64,000 nucleotides of DNA from Lachnocurva sp045579705 (GTDB taxonomy: Bacteria; Bacillota; Clostridia; Lachnospirales; Lachnospiraceae): assembly GCA_045579705.1 (NCBI GenBank), contig JAZNMP010000034.1, positions 4,847 to 68,846 of the forward strand, given 5' to 3'. The notes below the pieces were generated by a model. It did no database searches. It was not told where the DNA came from and saw only the letters and a list, made by a program, of their open reading frames with translations. Positions 1 to 8,773 of the stretch are shown piece by piece; the first letter of the stretch is position 1; each line of letters begins with the position of its first letter. Both the position numbers and the translations under genes were made by a program.

Positions 1-1152
1 AGCAAATACTATCCAGGTTAAAGGAATCAGTACCCAGATATGGAAGCGTCCGATGAAGGAATTTTTTTCCATGAGACCGTGTAGTACGTGTTTCTCGAGT
101 ACGATTATTAGTCCGAGTATCAGTCCCCAAAGTAGGAAGTTTATATCACCTCCGTGCCATAGACCTGTAATCGCCCAAACGATCATGAGGTTGAGTATGT
201 TTCGTTTCTTTGAACAACGGCTTCCGCCGAGCGGGAAGTAGATGTAATTCTTAAACCATGTACCGAGAGTTGCGTGCCATCTGCGGTAGAACTCTGCGAT
301 AGACTTCGACGCATAAGGGTGGTTGAAGTTTACGATGTGGTTGAATCCCAGGAGCATTCCAAAACCGGATGCCATGAGGGAGTAACCCCAGAAGTCGAAG
401 TACAACTGGAAGGTATAAGCAAAAGCACCGATCCAGGCGAGTGGAGTTGAGATGTTCTCATAGCCAATCTTTGCAACCTCATTCCAGAGGATTCCGATTC
501 TGTCTGCGAGTAGAACCTTCATCGCGATTCCTAAGCAGATGTATACGAAGCCTTCCTCGAACTTATTAAAGGAAATAACTCGTCCATGTGGTCTGTCGAA
601 GTCGCCGTCTTCGTATCTCATGATAGGTCCCTGCGCTATCTGTGGGAACATCGTGAAGTAAACGGCTGTTTTTATAAAAGTCGGGCGGATTTTTATACGA
701 TTTGTATAGATATCTGCCTGATATGAAATCACTTTAAATAAGTAGAAACTGATTCCGAGTGGAAGGAAATACTTCGTCGAATGGTAAGTCAGTATCTTGA
801 AAAAAATCAGTACAGCGACGTCTAATGCAACAGCGAATATAAAGATGCTTCGTCTGGAAAGAGATTTGCGTGTCTCTGCCGTAGGTGGTTCTATAGTCTG
901 TTTGGTGGATAAATCTATAGAAGGAAGCACTTCGTGTGTTATGCCGCGAGGAGCTAGAAGTTCGTGACCTAAGTAGTAATTTATAAATGTAAGTCCGAGT
1001 AATAGTAGCGTCATGCGGGAATCGCCGTATGCGTAGAAGATGATACTGCCTAGAAAGAGTACTAAATCTTTGTGTTTTCTAGGTACGAGATAGTAAATTA
1101 TTAAAAATAAAGGCAGGAATCTGCCGATAAATAACATATCAGTAAAAGCCAT
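1..1152 (-). CDS. MBOAT family O-acyltransferase (AlgI/DltB-like), 3' end cut by the window edge
   Basis: The minus strand is open from an ATG at 1152 to the window edge, giving 384 codons without a stop, so the C-terminus is missing. The protein is a polytopic membrane protein of the MBOAT family, which transfers acyl groups from the cytoplasm to extracytoplasmic polymers such as alginate, teichoic acid or other glycans. Visible family marks are WHATLGTWFKNYIYFPLGG and, about 30 residues later, TGLWHGGDINF, where the His is the conserved MBOAT histidine. An AGAAGG ribosome site precedes the start. The acceptor cannot be told from this fragment; a partner SGNH/DltD-like gene would be expected beyond the edge. 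It is transcribed divergently from the flagellar genes. Confidence 0.88.
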   Translation of the reverse strand, partial: MAFTDMLFIGRFLPLFLIIYYLVPRKHKDLVLFLGSIIFYAYGDSRMTLLLLGLTFINYYLGHELLAPRGITHEVLPSIDLSTKQTIEPPTAETRKSLSRRSIFIFAVALDVAVLIFFKILTYHSTKYFLPLGISFYLFKVISYQADIYTNRIKIRPTFIKTAVYFTMFPQIAQGPIMRYEDGDFDRPHGRVISFNKFEEGFVYICLGIAMKVLLADRIGILWNEVAKIGYENISTPLAWIGAFAYTFQLYFDFWGYSLMASGFGMLLGFNHIVNFNHPYASKSIAEFYRRWHATLGTWFKNYIYFPLGGSRCSKKRNILNLMIVWAITGLWHGGDINFLLWGLILGLIIVLEKHVLHGLMEKNSFIGRFHIWVLIPLTWIVFA

Positions 1153-1254
1153 GATGAAAAAAACCTTCTTACTTTCTAATAAACATGATATATTAGTTTT
1201 AAGCTGCTATGGATTATAGCATAGAATTTTGTAAAAAAAAACGTAACCGAACTA

Positions 1255-1281
1255 TAAAGTTTTGTTTCTAACTACCGATAA
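1255..1281 (+). promoter_or_regulatory. Sigma-28 (FliA/SigD) type promoter upstream of flgM
   Basis: TAAA at 1255-1258 and CCGATAA at 1275-1281 are separated by 16 bases, matching the Firmicutes flagellar sigma consensus (TAAA, about 15 bases, GCCGATAT). It lies about 70 bases upstream of flgM and would drive the late flagellar genes. This is read directly from sequence; the assignment to the flagellar sigma factor is by motif and context. Confidence 0.8.
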
Positions 1282-1348
1282 ATAATTTGAAAGGTTGTGA
1301 TATACCTATTCAGATTTGTATAGTATTTTCAGGAGGGAGTGAAGGACT

Positions 1349-1624
1349 ATGCGTATTGAGGCATACAATCAGGTGGCTCAGATTTACGGCGCGCAGAAGA
1401 CACAGGCTAAAGCAAAGACAAATGCGGCTGCTTCTATGGGAAGAGATGAAGTTCAGATTTCTTCTTTTGGTAAGGATCTGCAGGTTGCAAAAGCTGCTGT
1501 AAAGAATAGCGCTGAAGTAAGGGCTGACAAGGTTGCAGATTTAAAGCAGAGAATTGAGAACGGAACTTATTCTGTAGATGTAGACGATTTCGCTAGCGTA
1601 TTGCTTTCTAAGTTTGGACAGTAA
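1349..1624 (+). CDS. flgM: Negative regulator of flagellin synthesis (anti-sigma-28 factor FlgM)
   Basis: A 91-residue protein with the typical FlgM layout: a polar, disordered N-terminal half containing DEVQISSFGKDLQ and a C-terminal helical part (VADLKQRIENGTYSVD followed by a helix) that binds the flagellar sigma factor. FlgM holds that sigma factor inactive until the hook is complete and FlgM is exported. The ATG at 1349 is preceded by AGGAGGG. It is the first gene after the sigma-28 promoter and is followed 26 bases later by flgN. An overlapping longer reading in another frame is a shadow. Confidence 0.9.
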   Translation: MRIEAYNQVAQIYGAQKTQAKAKTNAAASMGRDEVQISSFGKDLQVAKAAVKNSAEVRADKVADLKQRIENGTYSVDVDDFASVLLSKFGQ

Positions 1625-1650
1625 TAAACGTTAGTTAAGGAGAGATTATC

Positions 1651-2163
1651 TTGGCAGGATTAGTTGAAGAACTCACTATGATCATGGATCAGGAAACAGC
1701 ATTGTACGACCGCATACTTGGACTCAATGAGACCAAGCGTGAAGCTATCACAGCTCGAGATTCAGCAGGGTTGGAACGAATCACCGCTCAGGAAGAGGGG
1801 TATATGTTCAGTCTCCAAGAATTGGAGAAGAATCGCATGAGAGCACTATCAGATATGGCTACAGTGCTAGGATGTGATGGTGAAATGATTTCTGTAAATG
1901 ATGTAATCGAAATTCTTTCGGACAACAAAGAAGAGCAGGAAGCTCTTTCTAAGTCCAGACAGAATTTGATCGAGAAAGCAAAGGAACTTCGGTTTTGGAA
2001 CAACCAAAATCAGGAGCTTTTAAAAGTTGCGCTCGAAATGGTCGATTTCGACCTGACACTGTTGAAGGGTTTGAGACAAGCCCCAGAAACAGGTAACTAT
2101 AATAATAAAGCATATAATACCGGTGATCTGCTCGGAAGCAGTGGCTTCGATGCGAAGCAATAA
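1651..2163 (+). CDS. flgN: FlgN-like flagellar export chaperone for FlgK and FlgL
   Basis: A 170-residue, mostly helical protein with a TTG start at 1651 and an AAGGAGAG ribosome site. The N-terminal region (LVEELTMIMDQETALYDRIL) and the long coiled-coil middle are typical of the FlgN family, which binds the C-termini of hook-associated proteins FlgK and FlgL in the cytoplasm and delivers them to the type III export gate. Its position between flgM and flgK is the usual Firmicutes arrangement. The family is weakly conserved, so context carries much of the call. Confidence 0.82.
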   Translation: MAGLVEELTMIMDQETALYDRILGLNETKREAITARDSAGLERITAQEEGYMFSLQELEKNRMRALSDMATVLGCDGEMISVNDVIEILSDNKEEQEALSKSRQNLIEKAKELRFWNNQNQELLKVALEMVDFDLTLLKGLRQAPETGNYNNKAYNTGDLLGSSGFDAKQ

Positions 2164-2207
2164 TTAGGCGAAAGGAATCCCGACCGGAATAAGATAGAGG
2201 TTTTGCT

Positions 2208-3941
2208 ATGTCAAACGGATTTGGGAGTCTTTACGTCGGATCATCAGGTCTTAGAAGTGCGCAGAACGGTCTAAACGTTCTCTCTAATAACATTTCTAAT
2301 ATAGATACTGACGGATACGTTCGTCGAAAAGTAATATATGAAGACACATTCTATACACCTTTCGGGAATGCTTCGGTTTCACAACAGCAGACTGGTCTCG
2401 GTGTGCAAATCGGAGAAGTAATTCACGCGAGAGATATTTTCCTAGATCAAGCTTATAGAAAAGAAAATGGACGTGCTTCTTTCTACGAAGCAAATTATGA
2501 TGCTGCGCTTGAAGTGCAGACTCAGCTTCAGGAAATGTACGGAAAAGCTTTTCAGACAGCTATTTCAGATCTCTATGAAGCTTTTGCAGAATATGCAAAA
2601 GATCCCAATGACACAGTTAACCAAAATTTAGTTATTCAGAAGGCTCAGTTGTTTATAGCCAGAGCACAGGGCGTAAATGATGGACTTCGTGAATATCAGC
2701 TCACAATCAATACGAAAGTAAAGAACGATGTTGAGCGTGTAAATGAAATTGGTAAAGAAATTACAAAACTGAATAAAGAGATTCAGCGAATCGAAGCTGG
2801 CAATGTTGAGACAGCTATGGCGCTTAGAGATCAGCGAGACAAGGATCTGGATGAACTCAGTTCACTCGCTAATATTACATATACTGAAACAGTAGATGGA
2901 CTCGTAAACGTCAGACTGGAAGGCTGTGAATTTATCACAGAGGTTACTTATAATGAAATCGGTCTTCATGAGAATGAAGTTACTGGATTCGAGGAACCTT
3001 ATTGGATAACTCTTTCTCAGCCGGACCAGGACAAGTATTATGATGTGTTTGATATCTATAATATCAATCCTCTTACAGGTCACGATACAGGTGAAATCAA
3101 AGCGTTGATGCTGGCTCGTGGACTCGGTTTTGGTAATTATACAGACATTAAATACCTTTCTTCTACTCAGTATGACAATGAGGTATCTAATTCAATCGTT
3201 CAGAACTCCCAAGCTGAAATTGATAAATTAGTAAATACGATAGTAACTAAAGTAAATGATTTGCTCTGTCCGAATATTTATTATGATGCGTCGAAACATG
3301 ACGGATTGTTAACTGGAATAAACGAGGACGGTAAAGAAGTTACCTTAAGTGGTGACACTATTATTCTGGATCAGGAACACACCCCGGTAGGAGGAAGCGG
3401 CAAAATTCCGCCGCAGGAACTTTTTACCAGAAGCGGTTCGGAAAGATATAAGAAAGTAACGCTATCAAATGGAGATGAGTTATATGTATACCAGGAAGAG
3501 GATATACATGATCTCTCGACTTGTTACTCTATAAAGAGCCTGTCGGTTAACACCATCCTTACAGATAACCCGCAGGAACTACCACATCTGAAGCAGAACG
3601 GGGATGTGGATTACGATTTAGGAGAAAAAATATATTCTCTTTGGGAGGTTTCCAATTATACTTTGAATCCTTCTGATGAATCGCCAACTACACTCGGAGG
3701 CTTCTATACAAAGTTTATAGGAGAACTCGCCAGCTTAGGTTCTGTTTATAAGACAACTTCGGAAAGTCTCGTAGGAACCAGAGCAACTATAGAAGCAAGC
3801 AGACAGTCAGTAATCGGTGTATCATCCGATGAAGAACTGACAAACATGATCAAGTATCAGAATGCATATAATGCATCCAGCCGATACATAAATGTAGTAA
3901 ACGAAATGATTGAGTACCTGTTGAATTCGCTTTACTCATAA
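2208..3941 (+). CDS. flgK: Flagellar hook-associated protein 1 (FlgK), first copy
   Basis: A 577-residue hook-filament junction protein. The N-terminal rod/hook motif is clear (SSGLRSAQNGLNVLSNNISN, then TDGYVRRKV, residues about 10-45), followed by a long coiled coil, a variable middle (about 230-480), and the C-terminal helix with TNMIKYQNAYNASSRYINVV that packs against the N-terminus. FlgK is exported through the flagellar type III system, has no Sec signal and assembles at the hook tip. A second FlgK-like gene follows 13 bases after the stop. The two differ strongly in the middle region, so this is an old duplication. Confidence 0.9.
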   Translation: MSNGFGSLYVGSSGLRSAQNGLNVLSNNISNIDTDGYVRRKVIYEDTFYTPFGNASVSQQQTGLGVQIGEVIHARDIFLDQAYRKENGRASFYEANYDAALEVQTQLQEMYGKAFQTAISDLYEAFAEYAKDPNDTVNQNLVIQKAQLFIARAQGVNDGLREYQLTINTKVKNDVERVNEIGKEITKLNKEIQRIEAGNVETAMALRDQRDKDLDELSSLANITYTETVDGLVNVRLEGCEFITEVTYNEIGLHENEVTGFEEPYWITLSQPDQDKYYDVFDIYNINPLTGHDTGEIKALMLARGLGFGNYTDIKYLSSTQYDNEVSNSIVQNSQAEIDKLVNTIVTKVNDLLCPNIYYDASKHDGLLTGINEDGKEVTLSGDTIILDQEHTPVGGSGKIPPQELFTRSGSERYKKVTLSNGDELYVYQEEDIHDLSTCYSIKSLSVNTILTDNPQELPHLKQNGDVDYDLGEKIYSLWEVSNYTLNPSDESPTTLGGFYTKFIGELASLGSVYKTTSESLVGTRATIEASRQSVIGVSSDEELTNMIKYQNAYNASSRYINVVNEMIEYLLNSLYS

Positions 3942-3954
3942 AGGAAGTGATTAA

Positions 3955-5805
3955 ATGCCATCGACATTTTTTGGATTATCAATTGCATCTACTGGCCTAA
4001 ATGCTTTTCAGGCGTCAGTAAATACAACAACAAACAATATCTCAAATGCGAAGACGGAAGGTTATACACGTCAGCAGGTTAACCTTTCTCAGGCAGAAGC
4101 GCTTCGTACTTATATGAGATATGGAACGCTGGGTACTGGTGTTAGTGCAGATTCTGTAACACAGGTTAGAGATCAGTACTATGATGAGAAATTCTGGAAT
4201 AACCAGAAGAATTACGGACAGTACGATAAGCAGCTTTACTATCTGACACAGATTCAGGATTATTTCAAAGATACAGCTGCAGTTCCAGGATTTACATCTC
4301 TATATACAAAGATGTTTGCTGGATTAGATACCTTGAAGACAAATGCCGGTGCGGCAGCAGTCAGAAAGCAGTTTATCAGTCAGGCAGAAGAGGTTACGAA
4401 TTATTTTAATAGTCTAGGTACTAAATTACAGGAACTGCAGACTTCTATAAATGATGAAATAAAGACAACTGTCGATACGATAAATGCTACTTCAAAGAAG
4501 ATTGCTATCTTGAATAAGCAGATTAATGTAATCGAAGTTCAGGGTGAGCATGCAAATGACCTTCGAGATCAGAGAGCCTTGTTGATCGATAGTTTAGCAA
4601 AGATACTTCCGGTAGATGTATTGGAAACACCGGTTGTTAATACGAATTATCCAGATATGTACACAGGAGCGACAAATTTCATTCTGCGTATAAATGGAAA
4701 GATTCTAATCGATAATTACGATTATACAAAGATAGATATCACTACTCGAGATCATCGCCAGAACCAGGCTGACGTAGATGGCCTCTATGATCTGGCATGG
4801 GGTGATACCGGTGAGATGATAAATATGAATGCTCGTAATATGGCTGGTAGCTTAAAAGCGATGTTTATGCTTCGTGACGGTAATAATGCAGAGAACCTGA
4901 GTGGAACTATTTTTTCCATGACGAGTAATACCGTTACGATAAAGAATCCATCGATTTCTGAGATTGAATATATGAACATGCCGGAAAGCGGAATCGTAAT
5001 CATGGAAGGCGTTCAGTATCCTTACAGTTCTTTTTCTGCAGAGACAGATGCGAACGGAAAGATTACGGGATATACATTCACATTAGAGAGAGTTTTGGAT
5101 GCAAATACTCAGTCAAAGATTTCCGGTGGTCGACTCGAGGTCGGAACTACTCTGAATTATAAGGGAGTAGCGTACTATCAGAATCAGATGAGTTTGTTCT
5201 TAAGATCTTTTGCTGAGAAGTTTAATGAGATTGAGAAAAAAGGAAAGACTCTCGAAGGTGATCCTATGGAGTCATTCTTTGTAGCAAATAATATGGTCGA
5301 CTCGGGACAGTTTAAGTTTGATGACAATGTGGTCGGAACTACATTTGATGGCAGCATGGATACTTACTATAAGCTTACAGCTCTCTCATGTGCGATTAAT
5401 GATAAGAGTGTTCGAGACCCGGGATTCTTTGCTACATCTGCAGATTTAAAGAATGAGAACACTGGTGCTGTACAGGATGAAGGTGTAGATGCATACAGTA
5501 TCGTAGGCGAATTGCTGGCACTTCAGAGCGGTACAAAGATATTTAGAAATTGCGGTGGAGATGAATTCCTTCAGGTTATCTATTCTGATATCACTGTAGA
5601 TACACAGGAAGCGGATGTGTTTAGTCAGAATTACGAGGAGATTTCTAAATCTATCAACCTTCAGAGACAGGGAATCTCAGGGGTAGACGAAGATGATGAA
5701 GCACTCGATTTGGTTAAGTTTAAGAATGCTTATAATCTCGCTTCAAAAGCTATTTCAGTTTTGGCTGAAATGTATGACAGACTGATTACTCAGACTGGAG
5801 TATAG
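3955..5805 (+). CDS. flgK: Flagellar hook-associated protein 1 (FlgK), second copy
   Basis: A 616-residue paralogue of the preceding gene. The N-terminus has the rod/hook signature (STGLNAFQASVNTTTNNISN, then AKTEGYTRQQVNLSQAE), a coiled coil at about 150-210 with EHANDLRDQRALLIDSL, and the C-terminal FlgK helix (DLVKFKNAYNLASKAISVLA). AAGGAAGTG precedes the ATG at 3955. Tandem flgK genes may give a junction of two protein types or variants used under different conditions; which copy is the canonical HAP1 cannot be decided here. Confidence 0.9.
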   Translation: MPSTFFGLSIASTGLNAFQASVNTTTNNISNAKTEGYTRQQVNLSQAEALRTYMRYGTLGTGVSADSVTQVRDQYYDEKFWNNQKNYGQYDKQLYYLTQIQDYFKDTAAVPGFTSLYTKMFAGLDTLKTNAGAAAVRKQFISQAEEVTNYFNSLGTKLQELQTSINDEIKTTVDTINATSKKIAILNKQINVIEVQGEHANDLRDQRALLIDSLAKILPVDVLETPVVNTNYPDMYTGATNFILRINGKILIDNYDYTKIDITTRDHRQNQADVDGLYDLAWGDTGEMINMNARNMAGSLKAMFMLRDGNNAENLSGTIFSMTSNTVTIKNPSISEIEYMNMPESGIVIMEGVQYPYSSFSAETDANGKITGYTFTLERVLDANTQSKISGGRLEVGTTLNYKGVAYYQNQMSLFLRSFAEKFNEIEKKGKTLEGDPMESFFVANNMVDSGQFKFDDNVVGTTFDGSMDTYYKLTALSCAINDKSVRDPGFFATSADLKNENTGAVQDEGVDAYSIVGELLALQSGTKIFRNCGGDEFLQVIYSDITVDTQEADVFSQNYEEISKSINLQRQGISGVDEDDEALDLVKFKNAYNLASKAISVLAEMYDRLITQTGV

Positions 5806-5847
5806 GAACCCTAGGTTAGTTTATAAGGGAAGAAAGAGGTAACTATT

Positions 5848-7383
5848 ATGCGTATTACAAATAATATGATCATGACAAAGGCTGATGCTAATATCAATGG
5901 CGTAAAGATCATCCTCGACAAAACGAATACGCAGATGACTACTCAGAAGAAGATTGACAAACCGTCAGATGATCCTGTTATCGCGGTTCGTTCTCTTAGA
6001 TTTAGTACATCGCTGTCAAAAGTAAATCAGTATTATAAGAAAAATATTCCGGATGCAGAAAGCTGGTTGGAAGTAACTGAGACTGCTGTTAACGATATGA
6101 GAAGTATCGTGCGAAATGTACATACTCTGTCAAACCAAGGCGCGAACGATACTCTGACACAGGATGATAGAAAGACTATCTTAAAGCAGCTGCAGGCACT
6201 TCAGTCACAGCTGTATGATGCTGGAAATTCAGACTATGCTGGCAGAACTGTTTTTACCGGATATAGAACTAACAAGACTCTGACATTTATGGCTGATGAA
6301 AAAGATACTACTTATTCTATACAGCAGCCTATCGAATTTAAGAATATGGAAGAGTATAGGTATTATTCAGGATCAGTAAAAGTTCCTGGAGATGCTACAG
6401 AAGTGCTTGATACTACTTCTATCGTGAACAACCCATATACAGAACATGATTATTATCGTGTAAGAGCTGCATATGACAATATTTCTGTAGGAAATAATGG
6501 AGATGTAATTCCTGTTTCCTATAAGAATGCTGGTTCAGATGTAGCACAGACTTTGAACATAACAGTATATGAAACAGAGCTCGACTGGGAAAATGCAACC
6601 GGAATGGTTGTAGGCGATGATGACGCAGTTCTCATCGAGGAAACAGGTGATATCGTATTAGGAAAAAATCTGTCCAGTACTTTAAAGGCCAACCGTGCAG
6701 TTTTAGATTTCAATTATTCAAAGACTGGATTTAAAGATGGAGAACTTCGCCCAGAGTATTACTATAACTGTGTGAAGACAGCGGACAAGGGTGCACCTGT
6801 AAATGTTCAGTATGATAAATACGATGAGAATGGTGTAGCAATCGGATATGATATCAACTATACTATCGCAGCTAATCAGGAACTGCGTGTAAATATCGAG
6901 GCTGATCAGGTATTTGATTCAAACTTTATTCAGGATATCAATGATATGGTTGCAGCAGTATCAAATGCAATCAATGCATATGACAAGGTTCAGAACTTGA
7001 AAGAGATGAAAGCTCAGATGCAGTATGCAGCCTCTGACTATCAGACATCTCTCGATAAGTGGATTGAAGCAGCGAATAAAGAATTGGATTACTCTAATAA
7101 CTGCCTACAGAAGATATTCAATGCAGAGTTAGAGAAGTCAAAGAATTACGAAGATAGATTGAATCTGGCTATGACAGATATCGGATGTAGAAAACAGCAG
7201 CTCGATATGACTAGCAAGCAGATGTCAGATCAGATGGAGACTATTCAGGATTTACAGTCAAAGAATGATGACATGGATTTGTCAGAAGTAGTACTGAAAT
7301 ATACAGCAGCACATACTGCATATTCATCTTCACTAACAGCCGCAGGTAAGCTGGGAGACATGACATTGTTAAATTACATTTAA
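5848..7383 (+). CDS. flgL: Flagellar hook-associated protein 3 (FlgL)
   Basis: A 511-residue junction protein that adapts FlgK to the flagellin filament. The N-terminal flagellin-type helix (MRITNNMIMTKADANING, then KKIDKPSDDPVIAVRSLRFS) and the family segment SDYAGRTVFTGYRT (about 125-145) are evident; the C-terminal helix closes the D0/D1 domain. The middle is enlarged relative to the roughly 300-residue enterobacterial FlgL, as in other Clostridia. An AGAAAGAGG ribosome site precedes the ATG. It ends the flgMNKKL group. Confidence 0.9.
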   Translation: MRITNNMIMTKADANINGVKIILDKTNTQMTTQKKIDKPSDDPVIAVRSLRFSTSLSKVNQYYKKNIPDAESWLEVTETAVNDMRSIVRNVHTLSNQGANDTLTQDDRKTILKQLQALQSQLYDAGNSDYAGRTVFTGYRTNKTLTFMADEKDTTYSIQQPIEFKNMEEYRYYSGSVKVPGDATEVLDTTSIVNNPYTEHDYYRVRAAYDNISVGNNGDVIPVSYKNAGSDVAQTLNITVYETELDWENATGMVVGDDDAVLIEETGDIVLGKNLSSTLKANRAVLDFNYSKTGFKDGELRPEYYYNCVKTADKGAPVNVQYDKYDENGVAIGYDINYTIAANQELRVNIEADQVFDSNFIQDINDMVAAVSNAINAYDKVQNLKEMKAQMQYAASDYQTSLDKWIEAANKELDYSNNCLQKIFNAELEKSKNYEDRLNLAMTDIGCRKQQLDMTSKQMSDQMETIQDLQSKNDDMDLSEVVLKYTAAHTAYSSSLTAAGKLGDMTLLNYI

Positions 7384-7410
7384 AATTTATTTTCTATATT
7401 AAACAAACAA

Positions 7411-7419
7411 TGCTATAAT
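7411..7419 (+). promoter_or_regulatory. Extended -10 promoter candidate before fliW
   Basis: TGCTATAAT at 7411-7419 is a perfect extended -10 (TGn plus TATAAT) in the 83-base gap between flgL and fliW. No good -35 hexamer is visible 17 bases upstream, which is tolerated by extended -10 promoters. It could uncouple fliW-csrA from the late flagellar promoter. Confidence 0.45.
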
Positions 7420-7466
7420 AAAACTACAGTTGATTGATTAGATAATCACAGGAGAGGGCTAATAAA

Positions 7467-7934
7467 ATGAAAGCAAATACTAGACTATTTGGAGAAATCG
7501 AAATCGAGGACGAGAAGCTGCTCGAACTCGACAATGGAATTATTGGTTTCCCACACATGAAGCATTTCACACTCATTTATGATAGTGAAGGTGAGAATGA
7601 GAAATCTGTAATATGGTTCCAGTCTATGGACGAACCACAGTTTGCAATGCCAGTTATCAATCCTAGCTTCGTAAAGCCAGATTATAACCCGGTTGTAAAT
7701 GATGAACTCCTCGCACCTTTGGGAGAGTTTACAAATGAAGAGCTAGTTGTACTCGTTACTCTAAAGGTTCCTGAGAACCTGAAAGATATGACAGTAAATT
7801 TGAAAGCACCTATTATCATCAATTCTACTAATAGAAAAGGTGCTCAGATTATTGTTGAGAATGAGGACTATCCTGTCCGCTATCCAATTTATGACATATT
7901 GAATGGTGATAAGAATGAGGAGGCGAACGAATAA
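7467..7934 (+). CDS. fliW: Flagellar assembly factor FliW
   Basis: A 155-residue FliW with the family start (LFGEIEIEDEKLLELDNGII, then GFPHMKHFTLI) and the LKVPENLKDMTVNLKAPIII region. FliW binds both flagellin and CsrA: when flagellin is secreted, free FliW captures CsrA and lifts repression of hag mRNA. The gene directly precedes csrA with a single base between stop and start, the conserved pairing that supports this partner switch. A ribosome site (GGAGAGGG) precedes the ATG. Confidence 0.94.
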   Translation: MKANTRLFGEIEIEDEKLLELDNGIIGFPHMKHFTLIYDSEGENEKSVIWFQSMDEPQFAMPVINPSFVKPDYNPVVNDELLAPLGEFTNEELVVLVTLKVPENLKDMTVNLKAPIIINSTNRKGAQIIVENEDYPVRYPIYDILNGDKNEEANE

Positions 7935-7935
7935 T

Positions 7936-8166
7936 ATGCTAGCATTATCAAGAAAAAAAGGCGAATCGCTGATCATTAACAACAATATCGAAGTAATGAT
8001 TTTAGAGTCACATGGTGACCAGGTTAAAATCGGAATCTCCGCTCCAAAGGAAATTCCAGTATACAGAAAAGAAGTTTATCTTCAGATTCAGAAGGAAAAT
8101 GAAGAAGCAATGGCTACTGATAAGCTTAGCGCTCTTAATGACCTTTTGGGCAAAAAGAAAGACTGA
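7936..8166 (+). CDS. csrA: Carbon storage regulator CsrA, translational repressor
   Basis: A 76-residue RNA-binding protein; the start is the ATG at 7936 (MLALSRKKGESLIINNNIEV), because it gives the canonical CsrA N-terminus and lies 10 bases after GAGGAGG inside fliW; a longer reading from 7903 would add non-family residues. The core VKIGISAPKEIPVYRKEVY is typical. CsrA dimers bind GGA motifs in flagellin mRNA and block translation; FliW antagonises it. The gene is followed by an intrinsic terminator at 8203-8250. Confidence 0.94.
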   Translation: MLALSRKKGESLIINNNIEVMILESHGDQVKIGISAPKEIPVYRKEVYLQIQKENEEAMATDKLSALNDLLGKKKD

Positions 8167-8202
8167 TTCCTTGCCTGTATAAATTAAGTAAAGCTAAATA
8201 TT

Positions 8203-8250
8203 CACAACTTCTTAAGGGCGAGTAGCCTTTAAGAAAGTTGTGATTTTTTT
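8203..8250 (+). terminator. Rho-independent terminator after csrA
   Basis: CACAACTTCTTAAGG pairs with CCTTTAAGAAAGTTGTG (one bulge) and is followed by ATTTTTTTATTT. It ends the fliW-csrA transcript. Confidence 0.85.
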
Positions 8251-8300
8251 ATTTCGTGGAAAATAAATCGTATTTGCTCTTATTTTTTTATAGAAAGCGT

Positions 8301-8308
8301 CCGATAAG
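8301..8308 (+). promoter_or_regulatory. Possible sigma-28 -10 element before flaG
   Basis: CCGATAAG at 8301-8308 matches the -10 of the flagellar sigma factor and lies between the csrA terminator and flaG, where a new promoter is needed. No clean TAAA occurs 15-16 bases upstream (the sequence there is T-rich), so the site is only a candidate. Confidence 0.4.
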
Positions 8309-8369
8309 TTTAATAGGATTAAATATAACTATGTGTCAAAGGAAGGACACATGCACTGGAGGTGCAATT

Positions 8370-8762
8370 ATGACATCTATTAATGCAACAAATGCAGCTA
8401 GTCCTGTAGAAAATTTTTCAGTGGCTAGTGATGTGAAAACAAAGCCGGCAGCAGCTGTTATGGAGAACGCCCAACCGGATGTAGTTGATTTTGAGAAGAA
8501 TAAACAGCCAGTAAAGGAAGACGTTAGTTCTGACAGGGAAGCCTCACATGAACAGATTAAGGAAGCTGTTGAGAAGATCAACAAGAGCATGCCTAATACT
8601 GAAGCCGTCTTTGGTATTCACGACAAAACGAATCGTGTAACTATTAAAATCGTGGATAAGGACAGCAAGAAGGTAATCAAGGAGTTTCCGCCTGAGAAGA
8701 CGTTAGATTTGATTGCCAAGGCATGGGAAATGGCAGGAATCCTCGTTGACGAGAAGAGGTAA
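8370..8762 (+). CDS. flaG: FlaG-family flagellar protein
   Basis: A 130-residue protein. The ATG at 8370 follows CTGGAGGTG and gives MTSINATNAASPVENFSV; the in-frame upstream extension from 8256 lacks a ribosome site. The first two thirds are low-complexity and charged; the C-terminal FlaG domain includes FGIHDKTNRVTIKIVDKDS and IKEFPPEKTLDLIAKAWEMA. FlaG proteins affect filament length and sit beside fliD in many bacteria, as here (11 bases before fliD). Confidence 0.85.
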   Translation: MTSINATNAASPVENFSVASDVKTKPAAAVMENAQPDVVDFEKNKQPVKEDVSSDREASHEQIKEAVEKINKSMPNTEAVFGIHDKTNRVTIKIVDKDSKKVIKEFPPEKTLDLIAKAWEMAGILVDEKR

Positions 8763-8773
8763 GGAGGAATACT

